This document shows positions 22,256 through 35,506 of a stretch of DNA of 64,000 bases, one piece after another. Both the position numbers and the translations under genes were made by a program. The DNA comes from Symsagittifera roscoffensis (taxonomy: Eukaryota; Xenacoelomorpha; Acoela; Convolutidae), in assembly GCF_963678635.1 (NCBI RefSeq), contig NC_087065.1, positions 57,686,754 to 57,750,753 on the forward strand, read 5' to 3'. The notes beneath the pieces were generated by a model. The model saw only the letters and a program-made list of their open reading frames with translations, was not told the origin of the DNA and ran no database searches. The number at the start of each line of letters is the position of its first letter. Position 1 is the stretch's first letter.

Positions 22256-25200
22256 TATTCCCACATCGCTGAACAGTCACAACACTAAAAATTATAAAGC
22301 TCTTTACAGCGCCAAAAACTTAATTAGGTAGACATTAAAAAGGTAGACCTAAGCAATTAGGTAGACATCTCAACTGGTATATCTCAAATAAAAAAAAACC
22401 GCTACTTTCTGCTTGCTCTGCAAAATGCTTGCTCTGCAAATTGCTTGTGATGCTTATCACGGCGTCCCTTTCTCAATTATTTTCTGCGTTTTTTCATTTG
22501 TAAATGCTCTGGTAGCCTTCCAAGAGCCAAACTATCTAATGATCTTGCATCAATGTCCTAATTTATCTACAAAAAGCTTTTTTAGCATTATTAACACTCT
22601 TATTTGAACAACAAAACTAACCCTAAATACTTTAGAATGCCCTCTATTGGCGCCATACCTACAATAATTGAAATCAAAACCAGAATACTTTCTCTCACTT
22701 CCGGGGGATACAATTAAAGTCACCATCATACTTTCAATTTTACTAAAGCTTTTCTTTAATAACCTAAACTGGTAACTAAAAAATCAGCGCTTGCTTTTCG
22801 TCACAGCAAAGAGCTTGTGATTTACGATGTTTTTATTTGAGGAAACAAAGCAAAGTGTTTTCATGCTTTGACAAATTTATTTACAAAAAAAACTCTTTCA
22901 ACAAAAAAAACTCATTCAGGGTCTCCCAAGCGCTTTTTTTCAAGCAACCTAGTGCTTCTCCGTCGCACTACATTAATACCTAATTTTTTTCCTAAAGTTT
23001 TCCACCCTATATCTTTTACGTTACCCACTGCTATTACTATAATGACTGTTATTATTTGACTGAACAGCACAGCAATACCTCACAAACTTCTTCAATCAGA
23101 TGACGTCTATCCAAATCCGGTCCACTGATGAATTTGATTCTCTTCTCAAAAAAACTATAAAATTACAAAAAAGTAAACCCTTTCATTTTAGTGAGTAAGA
23201 ACTTGAACTTGCGCCGATTTTTGTCTATACATTTAGAAAAGTGTCAATACCGCTCCTTCACCAGAACAAAAATAAGTTTTGCAATCCGACGATGTAAGGA
23301 AAACATTATTAGCATAGACAATACTATTTGCGCAATTATTTAGGATGATAGATGCTAGAGATATTCTTTATTTAGTCAATGATGCACGGAATGTCGTATG
23401 AGGGAAAAGCCTCTTGCTTTTGTAGTGTTTCCTAAATAAAGCGTGTCTCATCTATGTTCACTCAATGGTGTTTTGCCACAGCGCCGAACATTCACAACAC
23501 TTAAAATTAAAAAGCTCTTCACAGCGCCAAAAACTTAATTAGGTAGTAATTAAAAAGGTAGACCTAAGCAATTAGGTAGACATCTCAACTGGTATATCTC
23601 AAATAAAAAAAAACCGCTACTTTCTGCTTGCTCTGCAAAATGCTTGCTCTGCAAATTGCTTGTGATGCTTATCACGGCGTCCCTTTCTCAATTATTTTCT
23701 GCGTTTTTTCATTTGTAAATGCTCTGGTAGCCTTCCAAGAGCCAAACTATCTAATGATCTTGCATCAATGTCCTAATTTATCTACAAAAAGCTTTTTTAG
23801 CATTATTAACACTCTTATTTGAACAACAAAACTAACCCTAAATACTTTAGAATGCCCTCTATTGGCGCCATACCTACAATAATTGAAATCAAAACCAGAA
23901 TACTTTCTCTCACTTCCGGGGGATACAATTAAAGTCACCATCATACTTTCAATTTTACTAAAGCTTTTCTTTAATAACCTAAACTGGTAACTAAAAAATC
24001 AGCGCTTGCTTTTCGTCACAGCAAAGAGCTTGTGATTTACGATGTTTTTATTTGAGGAAACAAAGCAAAGTGTTTTCATGCTTTGACAAATTTATTTACA
24101 AAAAAAACTCTTTCAACAAAAAAAACTCATTCAGGGTCTCCCAAGCGCTTTTTTTCAAGCAACCTAGTGCTTCTCCGTCGCACTACATTAATACCTAATT
24201 TTTTTCCTAAAGTTTTCCACCCTATATCTTTTACGTTACCCACTGCTATTACTATAATGACTGTTATTATTTGACTGAACAGCACAGCAATACCTCACAA
24301 ACTTCTTCAATCAGATGACGTCTATCCAAATCCGGTCCACTGATGAATTTGATTCTCTTCTCAAAAAAACTATAAAATTACAAAAAAGTAAACCCTTTCA
24401 TTTTAGTGAGTAAGAACTTGAACTTGCGCCGATTTTTGTCTATACATTTAGAAAAGTGTCAATACCGCTCCTTCACCAGAACAAAAATAAGTTTTGCAAT
24501 CCGACGATGTAAGGAAAACATTATTAGCATAGACAATACTATTTGCGCAATTATTTAGGATGATAGATGCTAGAGATATTCTTTATTTAGTCAATGATGC
24601 ACGGAATGTCGTATGAGGGAAAAGCCTCTTGCTTTTGTAGTGTTTCCTAAATAAAGCGTGTCTCATCTATGTTCACTCAATGGTGTTTTGCCACAGCGCC
24701 GAACATTCACAACACTTAAAATTAAAAAGCTCTTCACAGCGCCAAAAACTTAATTAGGTAGTAATTAAAAAGGTAGACCTAAGCAATTAGGTAGACGTCT
24801 GAAGTGGTTTATCTCAAATCAAATAAAACTCATACTTTCTGCTCGCTCTGCGAAATCTTGCTCTGCAAAATGCTTGCGATGTTAATCACGGCGTCCCTTT
24901 CTCATCTAATTTTCTGCGTACTTTCATTTGTAAATACTCTGGTAACCTTCCAAGAGCCAAACTATCTAATGATCTTGCATCAATGTCCCAATTTATCTAC
25001 AAAAAGCCTTTTTAGCATTATCAACACTCTTGTTTGAACAACAAAACTAACCCTAAATATTTTAGAATGCCCTCTATTGGCGCTATACCTACAATAGTTG
25101 TATTCAAAACCGGAATTCTTTCTATCGCTTCCGGGGCTACAATCAAAATCAAAGTCACCATCCATTTTTTAATTTTACTACAGGTTTTCTTCAAAAAATT

Positions 25201-25412
25201 GAATTATCTACGTATACTAATCTTCAAAGACGGTCCCCGTTCGTTTTTTTTAATCATAAATGCTCATATTCTTCGTCATAACTGAATACTCAGCGTTGCT
25301 TTTCGTCATAACAAAGAGCTACTGATTTACGATGTTTCGAATAGAGGGAACAAAGCAAACTGTTTTCCATGCTTTGTCAAATTTATTTACAAAAACGTTT
25401 TTCAGTGGCTCT
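22256..25412 (+). repeat. 1.2-kb tandem repeat array A (about 2.6 units)
   Basis: Three successive units recognised by the CAGCGCCAAAAACTTAATTAGGTAG-like landmark near 22308, 23522 and 24736. The first two are identical over about 1215 bp (for example the same open stretches at 22413 and 23628, and at 22868 and 24083). The third diverges and is truncated at about 25412. Each unit has an AT-rich body with the CTTGCTCTGCAAAATG motif. No transcript or protein signal beyond short, non-conserved ORFs is seen. The strand given is arbitrary. Confidence 0.9.
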
Positions 25413-25860
25413 CAAGATGACCCAGTACCAGATCAAGAATGGCAGATCATCAAGGCTGATGAATCATTCTGGCAGCAGAATCACAGCGTGCCGGAGCAAA
25501 AGATGTATCTGGAACAGTTCGAAACAGATAGAAAGGAGCAGACGAACTGAAGTGGATGCGCAACCTACCCTCTTGTGAGCAAAAGGGTCAAACGAATCAA
25601 CAAGTTGACTTATTTACAGTAAAATCCATTCGGGAAAGGGGGTCACACTTAGGCTGGCTAGCAACCGAAAGACCCCTGGTGATACCCTTGAGTAATCTAG
25701 AATCAGCGCCATCAAGGGAGACGTCGATAAACGTTTTTGCCCGGGGAGTGAGTGTAGGGTTATCAACACCGAAACTTAATGATAAAAAACTTAAGGAAAT
25801 AAGGAAAACTAGTAAAAACTGAGCCTTCCACATGAATTTTGTATAAATATCTGCTCTCAT
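25413..25860 (+). mobile_element. integrase tail fragment inserted in repeat array
   Basis: The truncated repeat unit is joined at about 25413 to the Gypsy integrase tail, starting exactly inside the DQEWQIIKADESFW segment and continuing to the terminal GVSVGLSTPK-like end near 25800. The open stretch 25332-25550 is a chimera of repeat and integrase tail. This is the start of the third repeat of the module integrase tail, minus arm, plus arm, 1.2-kb repeats. Confidence 0.75.
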
Positions 25861-25929
25861 TAGTTAGTCAAACGTTTGCGCTAATGACCAAATCTCTAAA
25901 ATTACGTGCAAAACTGTAATATCTTGTTC

Positions 25930-27745
25930 TCCTCACCAGTGCTTTACCTAATCGGACCATTATAGCTAATATCTGCTCCTGTTCGCGCGACACGGTTTAT
26001 CCAGGCTTGTCCACCAATGCTGTCAAAGTCAATCCCGTCAGATGCTCTCAACTCATGCTCTAATTCCATCATTATTAGTCGTCCAGCCTTGCGATCTCCC
26101 GTTCTTGCTTCTTGTTGTATTCCTCGAACATTCTCGTCCATTTGTCTCAATTTTCTTGTGTTCTCGTCAGCGTTTTTTTACTCGGTCCAATTTGTCTCTT
26201 GTATCTGTCAGGTTTTCCATCGTCTCATTCTTCTGTACTTATTTTTCTATTAACGCTCTCTTCGTTGGCATGGCAGCTTTTAGTTGTGAGTTAGATGAAG
26301 CATCCTCGCAACTCATCTCCTGAGGAATAGCTTCAAGTCTTCTTTTATTTCTGCCAGGTTTTTCATTGTCCCATTTGTGTGTAATTTTTTGTCTACTCTC
26401 GCTCTCTTTTGTGCACGGCAGCTGTTATTTGTGAGCTAGACGAGGCAGCTTATGCCTATTTGGGAGAAGTATCAATCCAGGCTGGTATGTTCTCGCAGGA
26501 CGCAATCCAGGCTCGTGCGCCAGGTCGTTTTCAGAGATCTTTTCATTTCTCCATCTGACCGCAAGTGACCCTCAGCAAGATTCTGGGGGCAGTCACTACG
26601 ATTGTCATGCCCCAGGATGTTTTTCTGGGCAACCGTCAACATAATTACCTCTGAAACTTTGCTCTGAATCAACATAATTGCCCTGAGTAAGCATCAGTCA
26701 TGACTCGTCCGGATTATCAATTCTGGTTACGATGCAATAAGTTGATTTGATATATTTGTCGGCTACTTCAATTAATCAGGACCTAGAAACAAGATCATGA
26801 CTCTCACATCTGATCAATACTGTTTCAGTTTCACATCAAAAATTTAGACAACCAAAACAAAAGACTTGTCCTCATGATATATTAAAACTTATTTCAAACT
26901 AAAACCCTGAAGAATGATCTAAGAGCGGACAGTCCACGCTTTGAATTTTTTTTTTGAAATAAATGATTGAGCATTCGTAGTCACTCAACTTTTTTCAAGT
27001 CTATATTCCTAATAACATGACACACACAACCTACACTCAACCTAAACTCAAATTATATTTCGTATGTGGATATAATTCTAGGTTAGTGTCTCCGAAAAAC
27101 GTGTATTCTTGCGTACAGCTCTCGAGGGTGCATTCGTCCTCTGTTTGAGTCTTACACAAGAAGCGAGAACTCGCTTACTCTCCTCACCACCAAGAAATCT
27201 GTTAGCCTTGTCAATGACATGAGTAAGTCTTTGGGACTTACCTTTTGCCCTCGTCACCATGAAGCATAAAACTTGCCTGGTACTTGCGAAGTCACCATTG
27301 GTAAAGATGCTACATCTCCTATTCCTGGTCTTTGCTTCCAAAATAAATCGTTGTTTTCTTGCTCTCTCCCAAAGTCGGCTCCAGGTGCTGTTCTAAATCT
27401 CATTTCCGCTTTGATAGCTATCGCACATTTACTATCCGTGAGTATAAAATCGCTATCGGTTAGTATTGAGCTGTTTGAGTATTCGCTTGAGTAAGATGAC
27501 TCTGCTACTCTTCTTGTATCCGGTTTCTGAGAACCTTCGTCTGATTCCGCCTCTAAATCACCTGTATCGCTTGAAATTTTTGTTTTTTAAAACAATTTTT
27601 CAGTGTGGGTAAGTCCTACTCACTCCCCGGACAAAAATATCCATCGACGTCCCGGTCTTTGCACATCTGATTTTAAGGTAAGATTGGTGCAGGAATGAAG
27701 AATGACCCTTCTTGGCTGCCCTGGAAGGGTATTCTCTGTCGTTCT
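25930..27745 (-). mobile_element. left (minus) arm of 3'-region inverted repeat, unit 3
   Basis: Third minus arm with the same order as unit 2: integrase tail end, small ORF (27078-27500), non-coding block (26770-27010), 54.9-kb-type ORF start (about 26640-26720), coiled-coil ORF with its duplicated segment (26120-26470), and the SGNH end (25944-26150). It is closer to unit 2 than to unit 1. Confidence 0.75.
27078..27500 (-). pseudogene. small conserved 3'-region ORF, minus copy 3
   Basis: Frame 27078-27341 and the frame upstream repeat the small ORF with the same one-base deletion as the other two minus copies. Segments include GDFASTRQVLCFMVTRAKG and RAVRKNTRFSE. It is of unknown function. 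Confidence 0.6.
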
Positions 27746-28715
27746 TGACATAGTGATCCATCAAGAATGACAAAGATCATCCTTCCAGGGCAGCCCAGGA
27801 AGGCTCATTGTTCAATGAAAGATGACTGCATCCCCAAGAGCTGTGTTTTTGAAGACCAACATAAAATAGATTTTTTTACATAAAAATAGGATTATAGACT
27901 TGAAAAGGTTAGTAACTACGAATACTCAACCAACAATTTCCGGAGAAAACCCAAAAGATGGACTGTCCACTCTCAAATAATTTTTCAAATTCTTAGATTG
28001 ATTTAAAATTTAATATATCCTATGAAAAAATCATTTGTTTTGGCTTTTTCAAATATAACCTTTATAGTGAAACTGAGGCAACACTGATCAAATTTGATAG
28101 TCATGACCTTGTTTCTAGATCCTGATTGATCAAACAAAAATTCAAATTTCAACCTTTTCATTGAAGATTTCGAATCAAACTATCGAATGAAAACCAGGAA
28201 AAATTTTCCTGACGAGTCAATGGATTTGGCCGGGCATACTCAGGGCCACTCATAGACGAGCTCTATCGTCGGCTACTGGAAAGAAACTACGCCCAGGATG
28301 ATCCCAAGGTAATCATTTTGTCGGTTGCTCTGACAAAACTCCTGGGACAAGCCAACCGTGGGGACCGCCTCCAAAAATATTGTTGATGGCAGCTCGGGGC
28401 GAATAAGGAGTGTTGGACCGTTCAAGCCTGCGTGTCAGGAAATGCAGAAATGAAACGTGCTCTGGAAGTGACCTGGCGCACGAGCCTAAATTGTGTACTG
28501 CGAGAACGTACCAGCCTGGAGAGACGCTTCTTCCAAATAGGCCTGGGCTGCCTCGTCTAGCTCACAACTAACAGCTGCCGTGCACCAAAGATATGCGATG
28601 GTAGACAAAAAATTACACATAAATGGGACAATGAAATATATCGGGTACCGGTGGTACGGTTTAAATGGAACGTATCAATCTTCTGGTTATATTTTGATAG
28701 CTTTTCAAGATAACT
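27746..28715 (+). mobile_element. right (plus) arm of 3'-region inverted repeat, unit 3
   Basis: Plus arm with the palindrome end, non-coding block (27890-28130), the 54.9-kb-type ORF (28200-28390), the first part of the coiled-coil ORF (28390-28640), and a jump near 28635 to the sequence around ATCGGGTACCGGTGGTACGG that precedes the 1.2-kb repeats in all three units. Confidence 0.7.
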
Positions 28716-31700
28716 TTCAGCGGTGTATTCCCACATTGCCGAACAGTCACAACACTTATAATTAAAAAGCTCTTCACAGCGCCAAAAACTTAATTAGGTA
28801 GACATTAAAAAGGTACACCTGAGCAATTAGGTAGACATCTCAAGTGGTATATCTTAAATCAAATAAAACCACTACTTTCTGCTTGCTCTGCAAAATGCTT
28901 GCTCTGCAAAATGCTTGTGATGCTTATCACGGCGTCCCTTTCTCAACTTATTTTCTGCGTATTTTCATTTGTAAATGCTCTGGTAACCTTCCAAGAGCCA
29001 AACTATCTAATGATCTTGCATCAATGTCCCAATTTGTCTACAAACTGCCTTTTTAGCATTATCAACACTCTTGTTTGAACAACAAAACTAACTCTAAATA
29101 ATTTAGAATGCCCTCTATTGGCGCCATACCTACAATAATTAAAATCAAAACCAGAATACTTTCTCTCACTTCCGGGCCTACAATTAAAATCACCATCAAA
29201 CTTTCAATTTTACTAAAGCTTTTCTTTAATAAGCTAAACTGGTAACTAAATAATCAACGCTTGCTTTTCGTCACAGCAAAGAGCTAGCGATTTACGATGT
29301 TTTTAATTGAGGAAACAAAGCAAATTGTTTTCATGCTTTGACAATTTTTTTTACAAAAAACTCTTTCAGGGTCTCCCAAGCGCTTTTTTTCAAGCAACTT
29401 AGTGCTTCTCCATCGCACTACATTAATACTTTTTTTTTCATAAAGAGTTCTACCCTATATCTATTATGTTACCCACTGCTATTACTATAATGACTGTTAT
29501 TTTTTATTTTCTGAACAGCACAGCAAAACCTCACAAACTTCTTCAATCAAATCCGGTCCACTGATGAATTTGATTCTCTTCTCAAAAAAACTAAGAAATT
29601 ACAAAAAAGTAAACTCTTTCATTTTAGTGAGTGAAAACTTGAACTTGCGCCTAATTTTGTCTATAAGTTTAGAAAAGTGTCAATACAGCTCCTTCACAAG
29701 AACAAAAATAAGTTGCGCAATCCGAGGATATAAGGAAAACATAATTAGCATAGACAATACTATTTGCGCAATTGTTTAGGATGATAGATGCTAGAGATAT
29801 ATTTTTTTATTTGGTCAATGATGCACGGACTGTCGTATGAGGGAAATGCCTCTTGCTTTTGTAGTGTTTCCTAAATAAAGCGTGTCTCATCGATGTTCAC
29901 TCAATGGTGCATTCCGACAGCGCCGAACATTCACAACACTTAAAATTGAGAAGCTCTTCACAGCGCCAAAAAATTAATTAGGTAGTATTTAAAAAGGTAG
30001 ACCTAAGCAATTAGGTAGACTTCTGAAGTGGTTTTTCTCAAATCAAATAAAACCCATACTTTCTGCTCGCTCTGCAAAAAGTTTGCTCTGCAAAATGCTT
30101 GCGATGTTAATCACGGCGTCCCTTTCTCGTCTAATTTTCTGCGTACTTTAATTTGTAAATATTCTGGTAACCTTCCAAGAGCCAAACTATCTAATGATCT
30201 TGCATCAATGTCCCAATTTATCTACAAACTGCCTTTTTAGCATCATCAAGACTCTTATTTGAACAACAAAACTAAATATAAATAATTTAGAATGCCCTTT
30301 ATTGGCGCCATACCTACAATAATTAAAATCAAAACCAGAATACATCCTCTCATTTCCGGTGCTACAATAAAAGTCAACATCAAACTTTCAATTTTACTAA
30401 AGCCTTTCTTTAATAACCCAAACTGAAAACTAAATAATCATCGCTTGCTTTTAGTCATAGCGAAGAGCTAGTGATTTACGATGTTTTTAATTGAGGAAAC
30501 AAAGCAATGTGTTTTCATGCTTTGACAAATTTATTTACAAAAAACTCCTTCAGGGTCTCCCAAGCGTTTTTTTTTCAAGCAACTTAGTGCTTCTCCATCG
30601 CACTACATTAATACTTAATTTTTTTCATAAATTTTTCTACCCTATATCTATTAAGTTACCCACTGCTATTTATTATAATGACTGTTATTATTTATTTTCT
30701 GAACAGCACAGCAGTACATCACAAACTTCTTCAATCAGATGACGTCTATCCAAATCCGGTCCACTGATGAATTCGATTCTCTTCTCAAAAAACTATGAAA
30801 CTACAAAAATTAAACTCTTCCATTTTAGTGAGTAAAAACTTGAACTTATGCCTAATTTTGTCTATAAGTTTAGAAAAGTGTCAATACAGCTCCTTCACCA
30901 AAACAAAAAAAAGTTTTGCAATCCGAGGATGTAAGGAAAACATAATTAGCATAGACATTACTATTTGCGCAATTGTTTAGGATGATGGATGCTAGAGATA
31001 CTCTTTATTTGGTCAATGATGCACGGACTGTCGTACGAGGGAAATGCCTCTTGCTTTTGTAGTGTTTCCTAAATAAAGCGTGTCTCATCTATGTTCACTC
31101 AATGGTGTATTCCGACAGCGCCGAACATTCACAACACTTAAAATTGAGAAGCTCTTCACAGCGCCAAAAACTTAATTAGGTAGTACTTAAAAAATTAAAC
31201 CTAAGCAATTAGGTAGACTTCTGAAGTGGTTTATCTCAAATCAAATAAAACCCATACTTTCTGCTCGCTCTGCAAAAAGTTCGCTCTGCAAAATGCTTGC
31301 GATGTTAATCACGGCGTCCCTTTCTCATCTTATTTTCTGCGTACTTTCATTTGTAAATACTCTGGTAACCTTCCAAGAGCCAAACTATCTAATGATCTTG
31401 CATCAATGTCCCAATTTATCTACAAACAGCCTTTTTAGCATCATCAAGACTCTTATTTGAACAACAAAACTAACTATAAATAATTTAGAATGCCCTTTAT
31501 TGGCGCCATACCTACAATAATTAAAATCAAAACCAGAATACTTCCTCTCATTTCCGGGGCTACAATAAAAGTCAACATCAAACTTTCAATTTTACTAAAG
31601 CCCTTCTTTAATAACCCAAACTGATAACTAAATAATCAGCGCTTGCTTTTTGTCATAGCGAAGAGCTAGTGATTTACGATGTTTTTAATTGAGGAAACAA

Positions 31701-33424
31701 AGCAATGTGTTTTCATGCTTTGACAAATTTATTTACAAAAAACTCCTTCAGGGTCTCCCAAGCGCTTTTTTTCAAGCAACTTAGTGCTTCTCCATCGCAC
31801 TACATTAATACTTAATTTTTTTCATAAAGTTTTCTACCCTGTGTCTATTAAGTTACCCACTGCTATTTATTATAATGACTGTTATTATTTATTTTCTGAA
31901 CAGCACAGCAGTACATCACAAACTTCTTCAATCAGATGACGTCTATCCAAATCCGGTCCACTGATGAATTTGATTCTCTTCTCAAAAAACTATGAAATTA
32001 CAAAAAAGTAAACTCTTCCATTTTAGTGAGTAAGAACTTGAACTTGCGCCTAATTTTGTCTATAAGTTTAGAAAAGTGTCAATACAGCTCCTTCACCAGA
32101 ACAAAAAAAAAATTTGCAATCCGAGGATGTAAGGAAAACATAATTAGCATAGACATTACTATTTGCGCAATTGTTTAGGATGATGGATGCTAGAGATACT
32201 CTTTATTTGGTCAATGATGCACGACTGTCATATGAGGGAAATGCCTCTTGCTTTTGTAGTGTTTCCTAAATAAAGCGTGTCTCATCTATGTTCACTCAAT
32301 GGTGTATTCCGACAGCGCCGAACATTCACAACACTTAAAATTGAGAAGCTCTTCACAGCGCCAAAAACTTAATTAGGTAGTAATTAAAAAGGTAGACCTA
32401 AGCAATTAGGTAGATTTCTGAAGTGGTTTATCTCAAATCAAATAAAACCCATACTTTCTGCTCGCTCTGCAAAAAGTTTGCTCTGCAAAATGCTTGCGAT
32501 GTTAATCACGGCGTCCCTTTCTCATCTAATTTTCTGCGTACTTTCATTTGTAAATACTCTGGTAACCTTCCAAGAGCCAAACTATCTAATGATCTTGCAT
32601 CAATGTCCCAATTTATCTACAAACAGCCTTTTTAGCATCATCAAGACTCTTATTTGAACAACAAAACTAACTATAAAAAATTTAGAATGCCCTTTATTGG
32701 CGCCATACCTACAATAATTAAAATCAAAACCAGAATACTTCCTCTCATTTCCGGGGCTACAATAAAAGTCAACATCAAACTTTCAATTTTAACAAAGCCT
32801 TTCTTTAATAACCCAAACTGATAACTAAATAATCAGCGCTTGCTTTTTGTCATAGCGAAGAGCTAGTGATTTACAATGTTTTTAATTGAGGAAACAAAGC
32901 AATGTGTTTTCATGCTTTGACAAATTTATTTACAAAAAACTCCTTCAGTGTCTCCCAAGCGCTTTTTTTCAAGCAACTTAGTGCTTCTCCATCGCACTAC
33001 ATTAATACTTAGTTTTTTTCATAAAATTTTCTACCCTATATCTATTAAGTTACCCACTGCTATTTTTATAATGACTGTTATTATTTATTTTCTGAACAGC
33101 ACAGCAGTACATCACAAACTTCTTCAATCAGATGACGTCTATCCAAATCCGGTCCACTGATGAATTTGATTCTCTTCTCAAAAAAACTATAAAATTACAA
33201 AAAAGTAAACTCTTCCATTTTAGTGAGTAAGAAATTCAACTTGCGCCTAATTTTGTCTATAAGTTTAGAAAAGTGTCAATACAGCTCCTTCACCAGAACA
33301 AAAAAAAAGTTTTGCAATCCGAGGATGTAAGGAAAACATAATTAGCATAAACATTACTTTTTGCGCAATTGTTTAGGATGACGGATGCTAGAGATACTCT
33401 TTATTTGGTCAATGATGCACGGAC
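28716..33424 (+). repeat. 1.2-kb tandem repeat array B (about 4 units)
   Basis: Units recognised by the landmark near 28776, 29961, 31158, 32356 and 33558, giving periods of about 1185, 1197, 1198 and 1202 bp. Units are similar but not identical. Each has the same order of short landmarks: a paired CTCTGCAAAA motif, a polyT-flanked block, and the GTCGTATGAGGGAAA sequence near the end. A 70-codon stretch starting MVYLKSNK recurs in every unit, but it is retained by duplication and shows no recognisable domain, so it is not called a gene. Confidence 0.9.
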
Positions 33425-34560
33425 TGTCGTATGAGGGAAAGGCCTCTTGCTTTTAAAGTGTTTCATAAATAAAGCGTGTCTCATCTATGTTCACTCAATG
33501 GTGTATTCCCACAGCGCCGAACATTCACAACACTTAAAATTGAGAAGCTCTTCACAGCGCCAAAAACTTAATTAGGTAGTAATTAAAAAGGTAGACCAAA
33601 GCAATTAGGTAGACATCTGAAGTGGTTTATCTCAAATCAAATAAAACCCATACTTTCTGCTCGCTCTGCAAAAAGTTTGCTCTGCAAAATGCTTGCGAGG
33701 TTAATCACGGCGTCCCTTTCTCATCGAATTTTCTGCGTACTTTCATTTGTAAATAATCTGGTAACCTTCCAAGAGCCAAACTATCTAATGATCTTGCATC
33801 AATGTCCCAATTTATCTACAAAAAGCCTTTTTAGCAATATCAACACTCTTATTTGAACAACAAAACTAACCCTAATTAATTAAGAATGCCCTCTATTGGC
33901 GCATACCTACAATAATTGTATTCAAAGCCAGAATTCTTTCTATCGCTTCCGGGCTACAATCAAAATCAAAGTCACCATCTATCTTCAATAAACTAAATTA
34001 GCTACGTATACTATTCTTCAAAGATGGTCCGTTAGTTTTTTTTTAATCATAAATGCTCATATCCAAAGTCACCATCCATCTTCAATTAACTAAATTAGCT
34101 ACGTATACTTTTCTTCAAAGATGGTCCGTTAGTTTTTTTTTAATCATAAATGCTCATAGTCTTAGTCATAACTAAATAATCAGCGCTTGCTTTTAGTGAT
34201 AGCAAAGAGCTACTGATTTACGATGTTTTGAACTGAGGGAACAAAGCAAACTGTTTTCCATGCTTTGCCAAATTTATTTACAAAAACATTTTTCAGTGTC
34301 TCTCAAGCGCTCTTTTTCAACCAACTCGGTGCTTCTGCAGCGCACCACCTTATTATTTAAAACTTTTATAGGGTTCTCCCCTCTATATCTATTACAATAG
34401 CCACTGTTACTACTATAATAACTGTTATTATTTGTTTTCTGAACAGCACAACAATACCACACAAACTTCTTCAATCAGATGACGTCCATCCAGATCCGAT
34501 CCACAGGTGAATTTGATTTTCGTCTCAAAAAACTATAAAACTAAAAAAAAAGTAAATTCT

Positions 34561-35506
34561 TTCGTTTAAATTGAAGGAGCAAAGCCAGGATATGCTCAGA
34601 CATGAAGTCACTTGTAAAAGCTAAATGACTCAGAAGATCAAAATTCATGGGCTCTAGATAGTGAAAATTTCGTTTCATTTAGATTTAACAGACCAGTCGA
34701 AGCCAGCAAGAATACAAAAACATGGCATCATGCTCTTATTGCTTAAAAAAACCTAAAAAAACGCCAACTTTCAAATCTGCGCTCTACAAAAGACAATCTT
34801 TGTAAGTGATGACGAACCAAAATTAAACTTAAAGGATAACAAATTTAAATCGCAGTCTTTCATTTAAGAAACAACGAATGCGGAAAATTAATAAAAAAAA
34901 CACAAGAAACTCCAAAAATCATCTTAATGCACTTCTCTGCTAAAAAAAATTCGGAGAAACCATTGCAAATAGCTTCAAGTTTGAAAATCTTCCTAACTAT
35001 AAATTTCAGCACCAAGTTGTTTCTATGAAAAAGAAACCAAGGGCTGTTTTACTGTTGAACCACATCAAAACCAACCTATTGACAAAATTCGGTTTTTGCG
35101 CAGGTTTATAACACCGTAGAGTGTAAAAAAGATCTTCTCAAACCTCATGCAAAAAACCGCAAGTCCCATGTGATATTCCATCATGGGCCCTTAAAATGGT
35201 TGCATTGAAATCTAATCGCTTCTTAATTTGATTTCGATAAATTTTTAAGAAGTATTTTCTTCCAGGGAAGCTAAAAAAAAATTGTCACACCAATTAAAAA
35301 AGATGATCCTGCAGCACCTAAAAACTACAGGCTTATCTGAAATACTGGAGCATTATTAAAAATGTTTGAAAAATGACTATAAAAACAGATCATTTATCTC
35401 AAAACTTTTGAAACAACACTCAATTTGGTTTCAGAAAATCACACGCAGCAACTGATGCTATTTTACTTTGCACAAACTCATTCAGAAAAATGAGTGATAC
35501 CAACAC
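34561..35506 (+). pseudogene. non-LTR (LINE) reverse transcriptase fragment, unit 1
   Basis: Plus-strand remnant of the front part of a non-LTR RT. Diagnostic pieces are VTPIKKDDPAAPKNYRLI at 35284-35337 and QFGFRKSHAATDAI at 35421-35462, both classic blocks of LINE-type RT before the catalytic YADD. Stops and frameshifts are frequent. It ends abruptly at 35506 where the next composite unit begins. The clade cannot be assigned from these pieces. Confidence 0.8.

Noticed and set aside
28844-33160. Recurring 70-codon ORF (MVYLKSNK start) in each 1.2-kb unit
   Set aside because: Kept by tandem duplication. It varies by frameshift in some units and shows no domain or start context.
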